A stretch of DNA of 64,000 nucleotides from Aedes albopictus (GCF_035046485.1 NC_085138.1:267697694-267761693), one strand, 5' to 3'. Positions 33,739 through 45,599 are shown, counted from the stretch's first letter. Numbers and translations are program-made. Notes: generated by a model not told the origin, from the letters alone.

Positions 33739-33863
33739 ATTTATTCTGCCGTCTGAAGGCTATTCGTCAAGCAAACAGTTGAGCTCAAACTGCCACCCGG
33801 CGGCGGCAACAGCGCGGCGGCGGCAGACAGACTTCAAGATGAACCATAAACATGGATCTCGGT
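33739..33863 (+). promoter_or_regulatory. Candidate core promoter and first exon
   Basis: TATTTAT at 33739-33745 lies 30 bases upstream of an initiator-like TCAAGC whose A is at 33769. A GC-rich, CGG-rich leader follows (33797-33832), then ATG at about 33840 and a donor-like CTCG|GTAGGA at about 33861. The seven codons between the ATG and the donor read MNHKHGS. The spacing fits a TATA/initiator promoter, and the GC content stands out from the AT-rich surroundings. No downstream coding exon was recognised, so this is a weak host-gene candidate. Confidence 0.3.
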
Positions 33864-34709
33864 AGGAAATTTGCTGGCTTGTTTTGTTTTCGGTTTTCGG
33901 AATAGAAAAGGTAATTTGACCTCGGTTCGGTGCGTTTCATTACACTGCCATAAAGAGCCATAAAACGTTTTGCTACACGACAAAATTGCTACAGTAGGAT
34001 AGCAGGAACATGTGAAAATACCACTTGGAAAAATATTTCTTCAACGCTGGAGCTGATTTGGGTTGTGTTTTGAAAGGACCGGGCAACGGACAGATGGGAT
34101 TATTTTTTTTTCTGAACTGAAATATTTTTACAGCGAGCGGGAAAAGAAGAGTGTCGCATTCTCACCAAGACATTTTTTTTGCTAGATGAAAGAAAGATTA
34201 GTAATCAAGCATAGAAAAAATTTACAAACAAAGTCCCTTCGATTTGCTTTACTCTGTTGAAATAGGTAAATTAAAAATAGTGGGATTTGTGGACTTCAAG
34301 TGTTTTTCATAAACTATGGTTAAAGATATTTGGTTAGAATTTGAAATTGAATTTGATAATGCAGTTGATATTGAAGCCTAAGTAATAACAAAAGTTTTGT
34401 GTATAATAAGTTTTAGGCAGTGGTTTTAACGTTATATCCTTAACAAAATGAAAATGTTTCATCGAGGGAAACTAAAGTTTTTGTGATTTGAAGATTTTGA
34501 GCCATTTCCATACGATTTTCCTATATGAGTACGCACGGCGTGCTTGAAACCACTATTAACAAATAAAATTATACACCATATTGACACCCAGCATTCGGAA
34601 GATATACTATTATAGCATTACCTCAGAAAATTTGAAAATGTTTCATCGAAGGAAACGAAAGTTTTTACTGTTTGAAGATTTTCCTCTATTTTCATAGAAT
34701 TAGCTCATA

Positions 34710-34919
34710 CAGTCAAGACTCCTGTTAGACGCTACCACCCACTTGACGCCCTCCACAATTTCTCAGCTGTATTGCATCCAATCCAGCTGATTTTTTTAGT
34801 GCAATTAGTGCTTATTATAGACTCATCCCATACAAAAATGAACTAAATTGTTTGGAAGACAGCCTGGAAAACGTGGTGGGCGTGAAGGGTGTGGCAGCGT
34901 CTAATAGGAGACCCGACTG
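34710..34919. mobile_element. 210-bp TA-flanked MITE
   Basis: Ends CAGTCAAGACTCCTGTTAGA and the imperfect complement CTAATAGGAGACCCGACTG, with TA at 34708-34709 and 34920-34921. The inverted repeats continue through GACGCTACCACCC / GTGTGGCAGCGTC. TA flanks and CAGTC ends fit a pogo/Tc1-mariner derivative. Confidence 0.85.
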
Positions 34920-35082
34920 TACATGGCAATATTGTCATAGAGTGTTTCATAGGCTCTTCAAATCATAAACAACTGATACAGCATCACAAACACCATTCCA
35001 AAGATACAATATTCAAACAACTTCTCTGAAAATTTGACAACATTTCATTGAAACAATTGCAAATTACAGTGGTTTAAAAATA

Positions 35083-35535
35083 CAGGGGGTGGCCAAAATG
35101 TTTGGGATAGGCAACTTTTTTTCTCCCACAAAAAATTCAACATACTGTTACTTTTCATTGAGTGCATCAAAAAATCTCAAATTTTGACTGTTTAACTTAA
35201 TTCGACGTGAAAAAATATTACATTTTATAACGTCGTATTAAGTATCAATATATTGTTGATAAACGTTAAACAAATCATTCAATTCGGTTCACTGGTTTCC
35301 GAGATATGACAGTTAAAAATTAGTTGTCTAAATAATAGTGTTTTACCCGAACAGTTCTTACTTCGCGAAAAATTAATCAATCGAGCCCAAATATGTACCA
35401 ATGATGCACATATAAAAGGTTGACATACAGTCAAAATTTGAGATTTTTTGATGCACTCTATGAAAAGTAACAGTATGTTGAATTTTTTGTGGGAGAAAAA
35501 AAGTTGCCTATCCCAAACATTTTGGCCATCCCCTG
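35083..35535. mobile_element. 453-bp TA-flanked MITE
   Basis: Ends CAGGGGGTGGCCAAAATGTT and the complement AACATTTTGGCCATCCCCTG, flanked by TA (35081-35082, 35536-35537). Long inverted arms include TGGGATAGGCAAC and ATTCAACATACTGTTACTTT. The interior is unpaired and contains CCGAGATATGACAG. It is a Tc1/mariner-type non-autonomous element by flanks and termini. Confidence 0.88.
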
Positions 35536-35864
35536 TATATTATTATTTTTTATATTTATTAAATACACTTTACCACTTATGTGGCATTCGTGTCTGATCC
35601 CCAGTATAAGATATGATAAAGTATATTGAAAATGTTAGTAACTTCATAGAAAATTCTTAAAATTTCACATTTCGATCATTCCTCGCAATGAATTTTTTGT
35701 CTCATCTGGAACTTTGATTATATATCACATTTTTTGCGATACTGTTACAACACTCAAAAGGTGTTTTTAACGTGTTTATAGACAAAGCGATAGTTTGCAT
35801 ATCTCCAATGGAATTGGAATCATAGCTTAAAATCGTTGTTACTGATGATCATTCAAATGAAATA

Positions 35865-36182
35865 CAGTGGCGTTTCGGTTTTATCACTGGTCGTTTTAAT
35901 CACTACTCGCCCAAATTCACGGTTTTCTATTCGATTATATCAGGATTATCATTTCGTTTTTATCACACTTGTTTTAAAACATTCCGAAATCAATATAAAA
36001 TCAATATAGCATTGTCCAGTCCACCAAAACAGTTAAAAAAATATAAGCTACAACTTTTATATTTTGCAGCTGAACGATTTTGGATAAAAATTTTACATTT
36101 ATTTCTCGTTTCGCCAAATTCACGGTTTCGTTTATATCACGGTAAATTTTTTTTCGACCGTGATAAAACCGAAAAGCCACTG
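35865..36182. mobile_element. 318-bp TA-flanked MITE
   Basis: Ends CAGTGGCGTTTCGGTTTTAT and the complement ATAAAACCGAAAAGCCACTG, flanked by TA (35863-35864 and 36183-36184). The second inner repeat CGCCCAAATTCACGG is mirrored more loosely. It is non-autonomous, probably pogo/Tc1-related. Confidence 0.85.
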
Positions 36183-36642
36183 TATTTGTAAATTCACGGA
36201 AAACACGTTGGTAACATGGCGTATAAAGCTGGCTAGGGAAACGATTAGCATTTAGGTTTACTTTAAGAGCTACAACATCTTAAACATTATACCAACGATT
36301 TACAAAGATGCCTCGGAACTTTGGGCTGTGAATTCACTCTAACTCTCGTTTTACCATGAAACGTTTTCAAATTTACCGACAAGATACCAACATATCACGT
36401 ACTTGAAAACAGAAAAAAACGGGTGTCAAACTCTTAGAAAGTTTATGTCATCAACGCTCACGGCGTGTCACATTTTTATTTGTATTCGAGTATCAGGTAG
36501 AACTATTAAATTAATTTTGATTCCCAAACCACAGTAATTTACATTCTTTTCAATGAAATGTTGTCAAATTTTTAGGGAAGTTGCTTGAATATTGTACTTT
36601 TGAAATTTGTAAAACTCATCACACCGTTCAACACTAGTTTGC

Positions 36643-36821
36643 GTTATGGGATGATAAAAGAATAAAATTAGGGTTGGGACCCTAGAAACCCTAATGTTCC
36701 AAGTTCTTAATTCAAACTTAGGTCATAAACTGTGAAGTCCCATTCCAATATTTTTCGAAAATTATTTCACTATGACACTTCTAGGGTTCCAAAACCCTGT
36801 TCTTTTTTCTCATCCCATAAC
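36643..36821. mobile_element. 179-bp palindromic MITE-like element
   Basis: GTTATGGGATGATAAAAGAA at the left is mirrored by TTCTTTTTTCTCATCCCATA at the right, and TTAGGGTTGGGACCCTAGAA by an imperfect complement. The target duplication was not resolved. Confidence 0.6.
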
Positions 36822-37190
36822 ACGATTTTTGTAAAATTTGTAGACAATATTCTCTTATATGAGATAATTCTATTAAACAAAGGAAAATCTTCAAACAGTA
36901 AAAACTTTTGTTTCCCTCGATAAAAAAATTTCAAATTTTCGGAGGTGATGCTATAATAGTATATCTTTCAAATGCCGGGTGTCAGTATGGTGTATATTTT
37001 TATTTGTTAATACATAGTGGTTTCAGGCATACCATGCGCACATATTTACTCATATAAGAAAATTCGATGGAAATGGCTCAAAATCTTCAAATAACAAGTA
37101 GTTTCTCACGATGAAACATTTTCAAATTTTCAGAAGAGATACTAGAATACTATATCTTTCGAATGCCCGTGAAAAACGATGGGAAAACCG

Positions 37191-37730
37191 GAAATTGTAC
37201 GAAAATAGCTTTAAGCGGTGGATAAACGTGTTGTAAGAATTGTAACGTTTTTATACATAGAAAGTTAAATAAACGAAAAAAAATGCCAGGTCCCATTTTG
37301 GTGGACATTTTTATTTGTTAATAACGGTTTTTGGCACACGGTGTAAGTATAAGTTGAAGCTGAAATTTCGATAACGTTAAGATTACATGATATATCTTAA
37401 TATATAAAAATGCAATGGCATGCGTTGGTTCGCGCATAACTCACGAACGGAACGTCCGGTTTGGGTCGTATTTGATTTATTCTGTTATTTTTCACCCAAG
37501 GAAGATTTGTGAAGCAAAAAACATATTCACACATTCTAAAATAACGTAACATACTTTCAGGCGTTTTCGTGGTGTTATTCTAGTTCAATCGAAACTTTCA
37601 ACTTACTTAAATAACGCTCTAACACCCATTTTTTTTATTTTTATCTAAATTTTGTCATCTAAAATCGATATAAACATGTTTTGGAAGATGAGGGTGGAAA
37701 CTCAGGTAAAATATTATCTCCTGGGCGCCC
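37191..37730. other. Diverged repeat remnant and AT-rich sequence
   Basis: 37270-37360 repeats words of the preceding element (ATTTTTATTTGTTAATAACG, GGCACACGG). The remainder is AT-rich with no gene recognised. Confidence 0.35.
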
Positions 37731-37944
37731 ATTAACACCACCCTCGGCGAAGACTGGCGCTTGAGCCTAGCTATTTAGCACTGTAGTTGGAGGAAATGCA
37801 AATGCAGAACCCGTAGCTTCCGGGAAGGTAAGCCCAGCTCCCTGGGTTAGTGGGTTGGTGTCAGGCCCTGCGAGCCAGCCGTTAAAAGACTAGCACCAAA
37901 ACATCAACAAGAGAAGAATGCGAACCGATACCAATGGCGACGAC

Positions 37945-40900
37945 CACAGTGATGAAAAGGGACTTGCGATTGGAAGCTCGGTACGTGGAACTGCAGATCT
38001 CTCAACTTCTTCGGGAGCACCCGCATACTCGCCGATATACTGAAGGACCGCGGGTTCGGAATCGTAGCGCTGCAGGAGGTGTGTTGGACTGGATCCATGG
38101 TGCGAACGTTTAGAAGTAATCATACCATCTACCAGAGTTGCGGCAACACACGTGAGCTGGGAAACGCTTTCATCGTGATGGGTGATATGCAGAGGCGCGT
38201 GATCGGTTAGTGGCCGATCAACGAAAGAATGTGCATGTTGAGGATCAAGGGCCGATTCTTCAACATCAGCATAATAAACGTACACAGTCCACACTCCGGA
38301 AGCCCTGATGATGACAAGGACGCATTTTACGCGCAGCTCGAACGCCAGTACGATCGCCGCCCAAGCCACGACGTCAAGATCATCATAGGAGACCTAAACG
38401 CTCAGGTAGGCGAGGAGGACGGATTCAGACCTACGATTGGAAAGTTCAGCGACCACCAGCTGACGAACGAAAATGGCCTATGCCTCATCGATTTCGCCGC
38501 CTCCAAGAGCATGGCCATTCGTAGCACCTTCTTCCAGCACAGCCTCCCGTATCGTTACACCTGGAGATCACCACAACATGCGGAATCGTAAATCGACCAC
38601 GTTCTGATTGATGGACGGCACTTCTCCGACATTATCGACGTCAGGACCTATCGTGGTGCTAATATCGACTCTGATCACTACCTGGTGATGGTTAAACTGC
38701 GCCCAAAACTTTCCGGTATTAACAATGTACAGTACCGGTGGCCGCCTCGGTACGATCTAGAGCGACTGAAGCAATCTGATGTCGCAATCGCATACGCGCA
38801 GAATCTCGAGGCAGCGTTGCAGGACGAGGGTGTGCTCGATGTGGTCCCTCTAGAGCTGGAGTACAGTCAAAGCAGCCACCAACAATGCAGCCGAGAGCAC
38901 TATCGGGTACGTAGGACGGCGTCGACGAAACGATTGGTTCGACGAGGAGTGCAGAGCGGTTCCGGAAGAGAAGGACGCAGTGCGGGCGGTAAATGCTGCA
39001 GCATGGAACCCGACAGAATGTGGAGCGATACAGATAGAAGCGGAAGCAGCAGACTCGTCTCTTCCGGGAGAAAAAGCGCCGCCTGGAAGAAGTGAATTGT
39101 GAGGATATGGAACTGGTGTGCCGTTCACAAGAAACATGGAAGCCCCACCAGAAGCTCAACGCATCCCGCAAAGGCTACGTGCCGCAAACCGAAATCTGCA
39201 GGGATAAGGACGAGAGCCTCCTGACGGACAAACATGAAGTGATCGAAAGGTGGAAGCAGCACTTCGACGAGCACCTGAATGGCGAAGAGAATGTAGGCAC
39301 GGAGGACCAAGGCAGCGGAGGAAATGACTATGTTGGTGCAGCAGAGGACGGAAACGAACCAACTCCCACGCTGAGGGAAGTTAAGGATGCCATCCATCAG
39401 CTCAAAAACAACAACGCGGTTGGTAAGGATCTAAGAAACCGAATAGCTACCGGAGTAGTGGAAGGAAGGGATAATCTGTCACATCCATAAAAAAGATGAC
39501 AAGTTAATGTGTGAGAACTTTCGAGCGATCCACAATTTTAAATGCCGCCTACTAATTGCTATCCCAGATCATCTTCCGTCGTCTTTCACCTAAAGTAAAT
39601 GAGTTCGTGGTAAGTTACCAAGCCGGTTTCATCGACGGCCGGTCGACAACGAACCTGATCTTCACCGTACGGCAAATCCTCTAGTAATGCCGTGACAACT
39701 AGGTCCCAACTCGTCACCAGTTCATCGACTTCAAGGCGGCATACGAAAGTATCGACCGCACAGAGCTAGGGAAAATCATGAACGAGAACAGCTTTCCCGG
39801 GAAGCTTACCAGACTGATAAAAGCAACGATGGACGGTGTGCAGAACAGCGTAAGGATTTCGGGTGAACTATCCAGTTCATTCGAATCTCGACGAGGACTA
39901 CGACAAGGTGATGGACTTTCCTGCCTACTAATTCAACATCGCCCTGGAAGGTGTTATGCGACGTGTCGGGCACAACAGCCGGGGTACGATCTTCACGAAA
40001 TCCGGCCAATTTGTCTGTTTTGCGGATGATACATATATTATTGCTAGAACATTTGGAACGGTGACAAGAATTGTACACCTGCCTGAAACGTGAAGCAGCA
40101 AAGGTCGGACTGTTGGTGTATGCGGATTAGACAAAGTACATGCTGGTAGGTGGGACTGAGCGAAACAGGACAAACCTTGGCAGCGATGTTACGGTAGACG
40201 GGGATATTTTCGAGGTGGTAGAAGAATTCGTCTACCTCGGTTCCTTGCTGACGGCTGACAATAATGTGAGCCGTGAAATACTAAGGCGCATCATCAGCGG
40301 AAGTCATGCCTACTACGAGCCAGAGCGTTCATGATTAACAAAATTTTTAATCATGATTAATCATTGATGATTAAAATTCTAATTTCGGTGATTATTGATT
40401 ATGATTAATGATTAATTTGATTTTTGGGATGATTAAAGATTATGATTAATGATTAAAATTGGTTTTATCTGTGATTATTGATTATGATTATTGATTAAAA
40501 ACGGCTCATTGATTAATAATCATGATTAATCATGATTAATCAATCATAAAAACTGGAAATAATTAAAAGGTTTTGTGCTGTTTACAATATTTTTGAAGTT
40601 TCAAAAGTAAAAGTTTCTTTGTCTGGGAGATTTTTGAAAAAAGAATCACACTTAGAACAGCATTTGAACCAATTTAAGTTGGATCATATATTTTACATGG
40701 AGAATCATTTTTGGTAATGAATGATTAATGATTGATTAATTCTTTTTCCTTATGATTATGATTATGATTATGATAACTGATTAATGATTAAATTGCGAAA
40801 TCAGTGTGATTAAGATTAATGATTAATGATTAAATAAAAATTTTTAGTGATTATGATTAATGATTTTTGATTAATCTTAATCATTAATCATTAATCATAA

Positions 40901-41411
40901 TTAAATTTATGATTGATCATTAACGCTCTGCTACGAGCTCCAAAAAAAGATTCACCCCCGCACCAAATGGATCATGTACAAGATGCTATTAAGACTGGTG
41001 GTTCTCTACGGACACGAGACATGGACGTTGCTCGAGGAGGACCTGCAAGCACTCGGAGTTTTCGAGCGACGTGTGCTAAGGACGATCTTCGGTGGCGTGC
41101 AGGAGAACAGTGTGTGGCGGAGAAGGATGAACCACGAGCTCGCTGCACTCTACGGTGAAACCAGCATCCAGAAGGTGGCCAAAGCCGGAAGGATACGGTG
41201 GGCAGGGCATGTTTTAAGAATGCTGGACAATAACCCTGCAAAGCTGGTGTTTGCAACTGATTCGGTTGGCACAAGAAGGCGTGGAGCGCAGAGAGCAAGA
41301 TGGGCGGACCAGGTGGAGCGTAATCTGGCGAGCGTTGGGCGTGACCGACGTTGGAGAGCTGCAGCTGCGAATTGTGTATTATGGCCCCAAATTGTTGATT
41401 CAGTGTTATAA
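37945..41411 (+). pseudogene. Endonuclease-reverse transcriptase remnant (family A copy 2)
   Basis: The ORF starts TCDWKLGTWNCRSLNF near 37965. Endonuclease motifs are GDLNAQVGEEDGF and [11 protein letters not shown]. In-frame stops at 38208-38210 (a Trp position in family B) and 38589-38591 (a Gln position) break the endonuclease. Frameshifts follow near 38.9-39.1 kb, and about 39.43-39.6 kb is rearranged. RT motifs FIDFKAAYESID, RRGLRQGDGLSCL and FADDTYIIA (about 40019-40030) remain. The C-terminal part resumes after the MITE with TLLEEDLQALGVFERR and RRRGAQRARWADQVE and ends at 41411. It is non-functional. Confidence 0.8.
40321..40930. mobile_element. 610-bp hAT-type MITE filled with ATGATTAAT repeats
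   Basis: Terminal inverted repeats CAGAGCGTT(C/A)ATGAT are flanked by an exact 8-bp duplication CTACGAGC (40313-40320 and 40931-40938), a hAT signature. The interior is dominated by variants of GATTAATGATTAATCATGAT at both ends, around a unique centre near 40560-40700. It interrupts the family A C-terminal coding region. Confidence 0.9.
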
Positions 41412-41750
41412 TGAATTTGATGTTGAACTAAATATAAATGAAATGAAATGTTTTGGAAGATGATTTTTTTTAATTCTCGATTTTATAAATTTTGGTTTTC
41501 GATTTTTCTAATTTTTGTTTTTGAACATCCCTACACTTCTATATTTTTCCTGGAAGCCTACACCAGGTTTTTTTTTTCAAGATTAAAACATTTTGAGAGT
41601 TTATGATTGTTGGTAAAATATTTTTATTTAATTTTTTTTTCATGGAAATTTTTATTTTCCGTTTAACATTAAGGTAAATCGATTAAGTGTGTATTCAACT
41701 TCCTTAAACTCTTTTACTTTAATAGAATGATTGAGAAAATTATAACAATA

Positions 41751-42217
41751 CCGTGATTGTTGCGATTGAATACAAAAGAAACAATGACATCTAAAAGGTG
41801 ACCTGAACATCATTTTTTCAATGATTTTTGAAAATTGTTAATACGCTTTAAAAGACATCATGTATATCATGAGATATACAGAACAGTCCTAAATATCTGC
41901 CAAAAATATAAAACTTTACATCGTCTAAAGGCAGGGTTGGGTATTAGAGGGATAGTAAAACTAAAATTGTAAAACTTTTGCGATGATTTCCGCATTCTAC
42001 GATCTCTATTTCAATTGTTAAAAGGTAGTTTAGCTCTTACAAATCCATTTCCATTGATTTTTTCATTTCAAATATGTTTTATTTATTACACTAAAATGGT
42101 TTGCTGTAATAATTTAAAAAGATTGTTTTAAAACATTGAGTTTGATCATATCAAAAACTGTTCAAAAGTTAAATACCAAAAACTGTGAAAAGTGGTCAAT
42201 TTCACCCGAAATCACGG
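41751..42217. mobile_element. Diverged TA-flanked MITE, CCGTGATTTCGGGTGAAATT family
   Basis: The right end TTTCACCCGAAATCACGG, with TA at 42218-42219, is identical to the right terminus of the MITE at 61755-62543. The left end CCGTGATT with TA at 41749-41750 is shorter and diverged. Internal words (AACGCTTTAAA type, TTTGATCATATC) are shared with that copy. Confidence 0.6.
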
Positions 42218-42439
42218 TATAATGAAAAAACCTTAATTAATCCACCTAGCGGTGATGGCGCCTCTCTCGTGCCTTTCAAATCCCATTTCAGCAAAATTCA
42301 AGGGACATTTGATGAGTATCGCACTTTTAAACGTTTAACAAAAATCCTTTTCATGGCACCAGATATGATTCGCAACTGAGTTTTGATGTTTGATCCTTAA
42401 ACTTAAAAAAAAAACTATCTTGTATTTTGAGCTACTTTT

Positions 42440-43280
42440 TTGGATTTAAGTCCGCAATCTTGGATATTTTGGTGGCCAGTTTTGATCCTTAGCCATCTTT
42501 CGCATACCAAATATACCCATACTGCCCTCCATATTGGATATTCTGGTCGCCATTTTTGAATCCAGACTTCTTCCCTATACCAAATATGCCAATATGGTCA
42601 TCTGGAATTTTAGGCCGCCATGTTGGATTGAGCGCCGCCATCTTGAAAATTCTAGTTGCAATTTTTGGACTTCGGACATCTTCCCCATACCAAATATACC
42701 CATACAGCATGGCTTTAGAGCCCAAAACACTATTAAAAAGCCGCCATCTTGAATTGGGAGCAGTTATCTTGGATTTTAGACCGCCATCTTGGATATTCTG
42801 GTTGCCACTTTAGGACTCCAGACATCTTCCCTATACTAAACATATCCATACTGCATGGTTTTAGAGCCTAAAACGCTATTCAACAGCCGCCATCTTGGAT
42901 TTAATACCGCCATCTTGAATATTTTGGTTGTAATTGTTGGACTCCGGATATTATCCCCACACCAAATATACTCATATATCATGGTTTAAGAGCCAAAAAC
43001 ACCATACAACAGCCGCTATCTCGAATTTAGAGCCGCCATCTTGGACTTGAATTCGCCATCTTGGATTCAATATCGCCATCTTGGATATTTTGGTCGTAAT
43101 TTTTAACTCCGGATATCTTTCCCACACCAAATATACTCATATTGCATGGTTTTAGAGCCTAAAGCACCGTTAAAAAGCCGCCCTCTTGAATTTGGAGCCG
43201 CCATATTGAATATTAGGCTGTCATCTTGAATTTTGAGCCGACATCGCGGAATTTGTGATCTCCAGTGTTGATTTCCGCAA
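42440..43280 (+). repeat. Tandem array of GCCGCCATCTTGGAT units
   Basis: Four to five degenerate units of about 125-170 bp each contain CATCTTCCCCATACCAAATA, GCATGGTTTTAGAGCC and two or more copies of GCCGCCATCTTGGAT. CGCCATCTTG occurs eight times exactly (first near 42634, last near 43073), with several one-base variants. No coding frame is conserved. The unit word equals the binding consensus of YY1 and overlaps the GCCAT core bound by insect Pho. Confidence 0.75.
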
Positions 43281-43550
43281 AAAATCCGTCAACCATGCTT
43301 AAGGATTCAAAAATCACCGCAGTTTGATGTGTCGCATGATGGGACTTGGTTCAGTTTTATTCACGGCCAGTTCTACCAGTGCTGGTCTGGATCACTGAAA
43401 TGGCCATAACTCCGGAACGCCTTGACCGATCCAGATCATTTTCAAAAGCAAACAATGCGGTAAAATTCCGGTTCGATTCGAGCTATAATCCGAAAAATCG
43501 GCAAATGGGAAGTGCCTCAAAAGTGAGTGAACTTATTTTGCTCACAGACA

Positions 43551-43592
43551 TACATTCATACACACATACATACACACATACAGACATCATCT
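43551..43592 (+). repeat. ACATAC-type microsatellite
   Basis: Alternating ATACACACATACATACACAC with minor interruptions. It lies just before a sequence ending CACTTAGTGTACGAGAAAGG, which also occurs inverted near 29658. Confidence 0.7.
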
Positions 43593-45059
43593 CAAATCAT
43601 CGAACTGAGTCGATTGGTATATGCGACTTGATCCTCCGAGCCTTTTTTCGAAAAATCGTTTTTTGAGTGAACATATAGCCTTTTCAGTACACTTAGTGTA
43701 CGAGAAAGGCAAATATAGACAATGTGTTCAAATCAAACGTAATCATTCTTCTTCAATGCATTTGATTCAACCTGCAATTCTAGAAGATACACCCAATAGA
43801 ATGTAGACATATGTTTCGGACGTTCGAACAAACGCTACGGCGCTGTGTTATTAATTATTTCCTTACAAGTAACTCACTGCCACCCGCTATGCCCTAATCG
43901 GAGAAATCATAATTGAAACGCAACTCTGTGTCACTAGAACTCCCATAGACCCAAAAGTGCCAATCTTGCTCCGTTTGCCACGGGAAAATATGCCGTCCCC
44001 AGCATTATCGTAAAAATAAATTAGCTTGCCTTTCCCTGAGAACAGGACCTCACCGGAGCCGAAATCCTTTCTGATTCGGGAAGGGGATGGAAAAGGCGTT
44101 CGAGTTGGTGTGGTACGGGGTAGTTACAAAAAAGAGGTGAAACGTAAAACCATATTGAATGTCCCGAGAAATACGCTACCGAAACGACTAATTAATAAGA
44201 TATTTTTAATTAATACTCAGTTTATTAAAATATAGGAAGCCGGACGGACTCGCACTGAATGAGAAAAGGGTTTCTCTGTCAGTAGCATAAAATATTTTAT
44301 GATATTTTTGGATACAGGTTTGTTTGCTTCACTACCGGGTGAAGGCCGGTAACGTAAACTAAATGTGCACCAAAAACCTCGAAGTGGTGTCCCAAACGTA
44401 TATAAATTAGAGGAGACGTAGGCTGCAACTAAAACCCATAAAAAATGTCTCAAATTAGAGGGGAAATATTGTCCCGAGAGTGATAGTGATAACGATGCTT
44501 TTAAAGCACGAGATGGCCGATGAGAGGCATTTGTTTGCGTGAAACCTAAATGGAACGATTTGTTTGCAATTGGGGCCGAAAGTAATCAAGAAAAGGAGTT
44601 GCTAATTAAAAATCATTAATATCCGAGCTTCTACAACAGTGACCCTAATAAAATGACGAGTAATCTGTGAGCAAGCTGGACTTCTGCGGTTTTGTTTATT
44701 GCATTTAGCGTGATACTGGAGTAAAACATAAACCATTCCCTGCTGAGTTTTATGGAGAATTGTTCTGCTGTTGGGCTCGAAAATACGACCGGCAATGCGC
44801 TGCTCTGTCCTGTCAGCGGGATGGTCAATATATCAAGACGAAGCGCGCTCGTTCGCTCTTTGCGTCGAAAGATGGCCAGCGGTTTGGCGATTTGTTTGAA
44901 TTTCCTGACTTGGTGGGGCGGTATCATCGGGTGGTTCGAAAGTTGAATGACTGCAAGGATTATGACAGTTTCATACTGTGCGGACAGGGTTGAATCTGCG
45001 TACAATTTTGTGGCTTCATTGCAAAGAAGGGTCATCATCATATATCGATAGATTAGCTA
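43593..45059. other. Unassigned intergenic sequence
   Basis: 43686-43711 repeats, inverted with one mismatch, 29658-29683 (GTACACTTAGTGTACGAGAA), so it is probably a transposon end. A 136-codon minus-strand frame at 44631-45041 and an overlapping 77-codon plus-strand frame at 44760-44993 have no family resemblance I recognise. No gene is called. Confidence 0.35.
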
Positions 45060-45195
45060 AATTTCAGGTTTCACGGGGGGTGATTCAGAGCGCTTTCAGA
45101 ACATTTCAGTTACAAGGAGTTTTCATAGAGCTTTTGTGAAGTTTAAGGGTGTTTCAGGACATTTCAGTGGGTTTTCATGGGTTATTGGGGGTTCT

Positions 45196-45434
45196 GCACG
45201 CAAAAAAATCCGTTCCGATATACGTGAACTCTCAGTCACGGCAACGGGAACAAACGGGAACTATGCATAGCAACGATAACAACAATAAGAAATGTATACC
45301 GTGAACTAGATATCACGGTTTCTAGAACGCCCATATTGACAGCTGGAACTAGTTCCAGTTTACGGTGTATATTTGCTTGTTCTCATATTTGCGTTTGTTT
45401 GTTCACGTTTATCAGAACGCTTTTCTGAGCGTGT
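45196..45434. mobile_element. MITE-like inverted repeat, CACGC ends
   Basis: Left end CACGCAAAAAAATCCGTTC with ATACGTGAAC. Right end complement CACGCTCAGAAAAGCGTTC with ATAAACGTGAAC. The middle contains CACGGCAACGGGAAC and ATATCACGG. The inverted repeats are imperfect and no clear target duplication was found. Confidence 0.55.
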
Positions 45435-45599
45435 GGAGATTTCAAAGCATTTCAGTTAGGTCCAAGAAGGACTTAGTGCGTTTCAAGCGCTTTCAGGTAA
45501 TCTCAAGGGGGTTAAAAAGAGGTTCCATGAGGGTTTCAGAAGGGCTAGTTCCAGAGGAATTTCAAGAGGGTCCAGTTTAGAATTTTATATTTGGAGAAA

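Larger units (their letters stand above)
34430..37190. mobile_element. Large inverted-repeat element hosting four nested MITEs
   Basis: The left arm (34430-35080) matches the right arm (36530-37190) in reverse complement. The shared words are AAAATGTTTCATCG, GATTTGAAGATTTTGAGCC and TTGACAACATTTCATTGAAA. Within it are TA-flanked MITEs at 34710-34919, 35083-35535 and 35865-36182, and a further palindrome at 36643-36821. No transposase. The outer boundaries are approximate and no target duplication was identified. Confidence 0.65.
37735..41450 (+). mobile_element. RTE-like non-LTR retrotransposon, family A copy 2
   Basis: The plus-strand element has the family A leader (GGGTTGGTGTCAGGCCCTGC at about 37851), an endonuclease-RT reading region and a 3' tail of GAAAT units ending at 41450. 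A hAT-type MITE (40321-40930) is inserted in the C-terminal coding region. The 5' boundary is approximate. It is more complete than copy 1, because it keeps the RT catalytic motif. Confidence 0.75.

Noticed and set aside
44631..45041. 136-codon minus-strand ORF
   Set aside because: No family resemblance, an overlapping open frame on the other strand, and no start or splice context. Likely chance.
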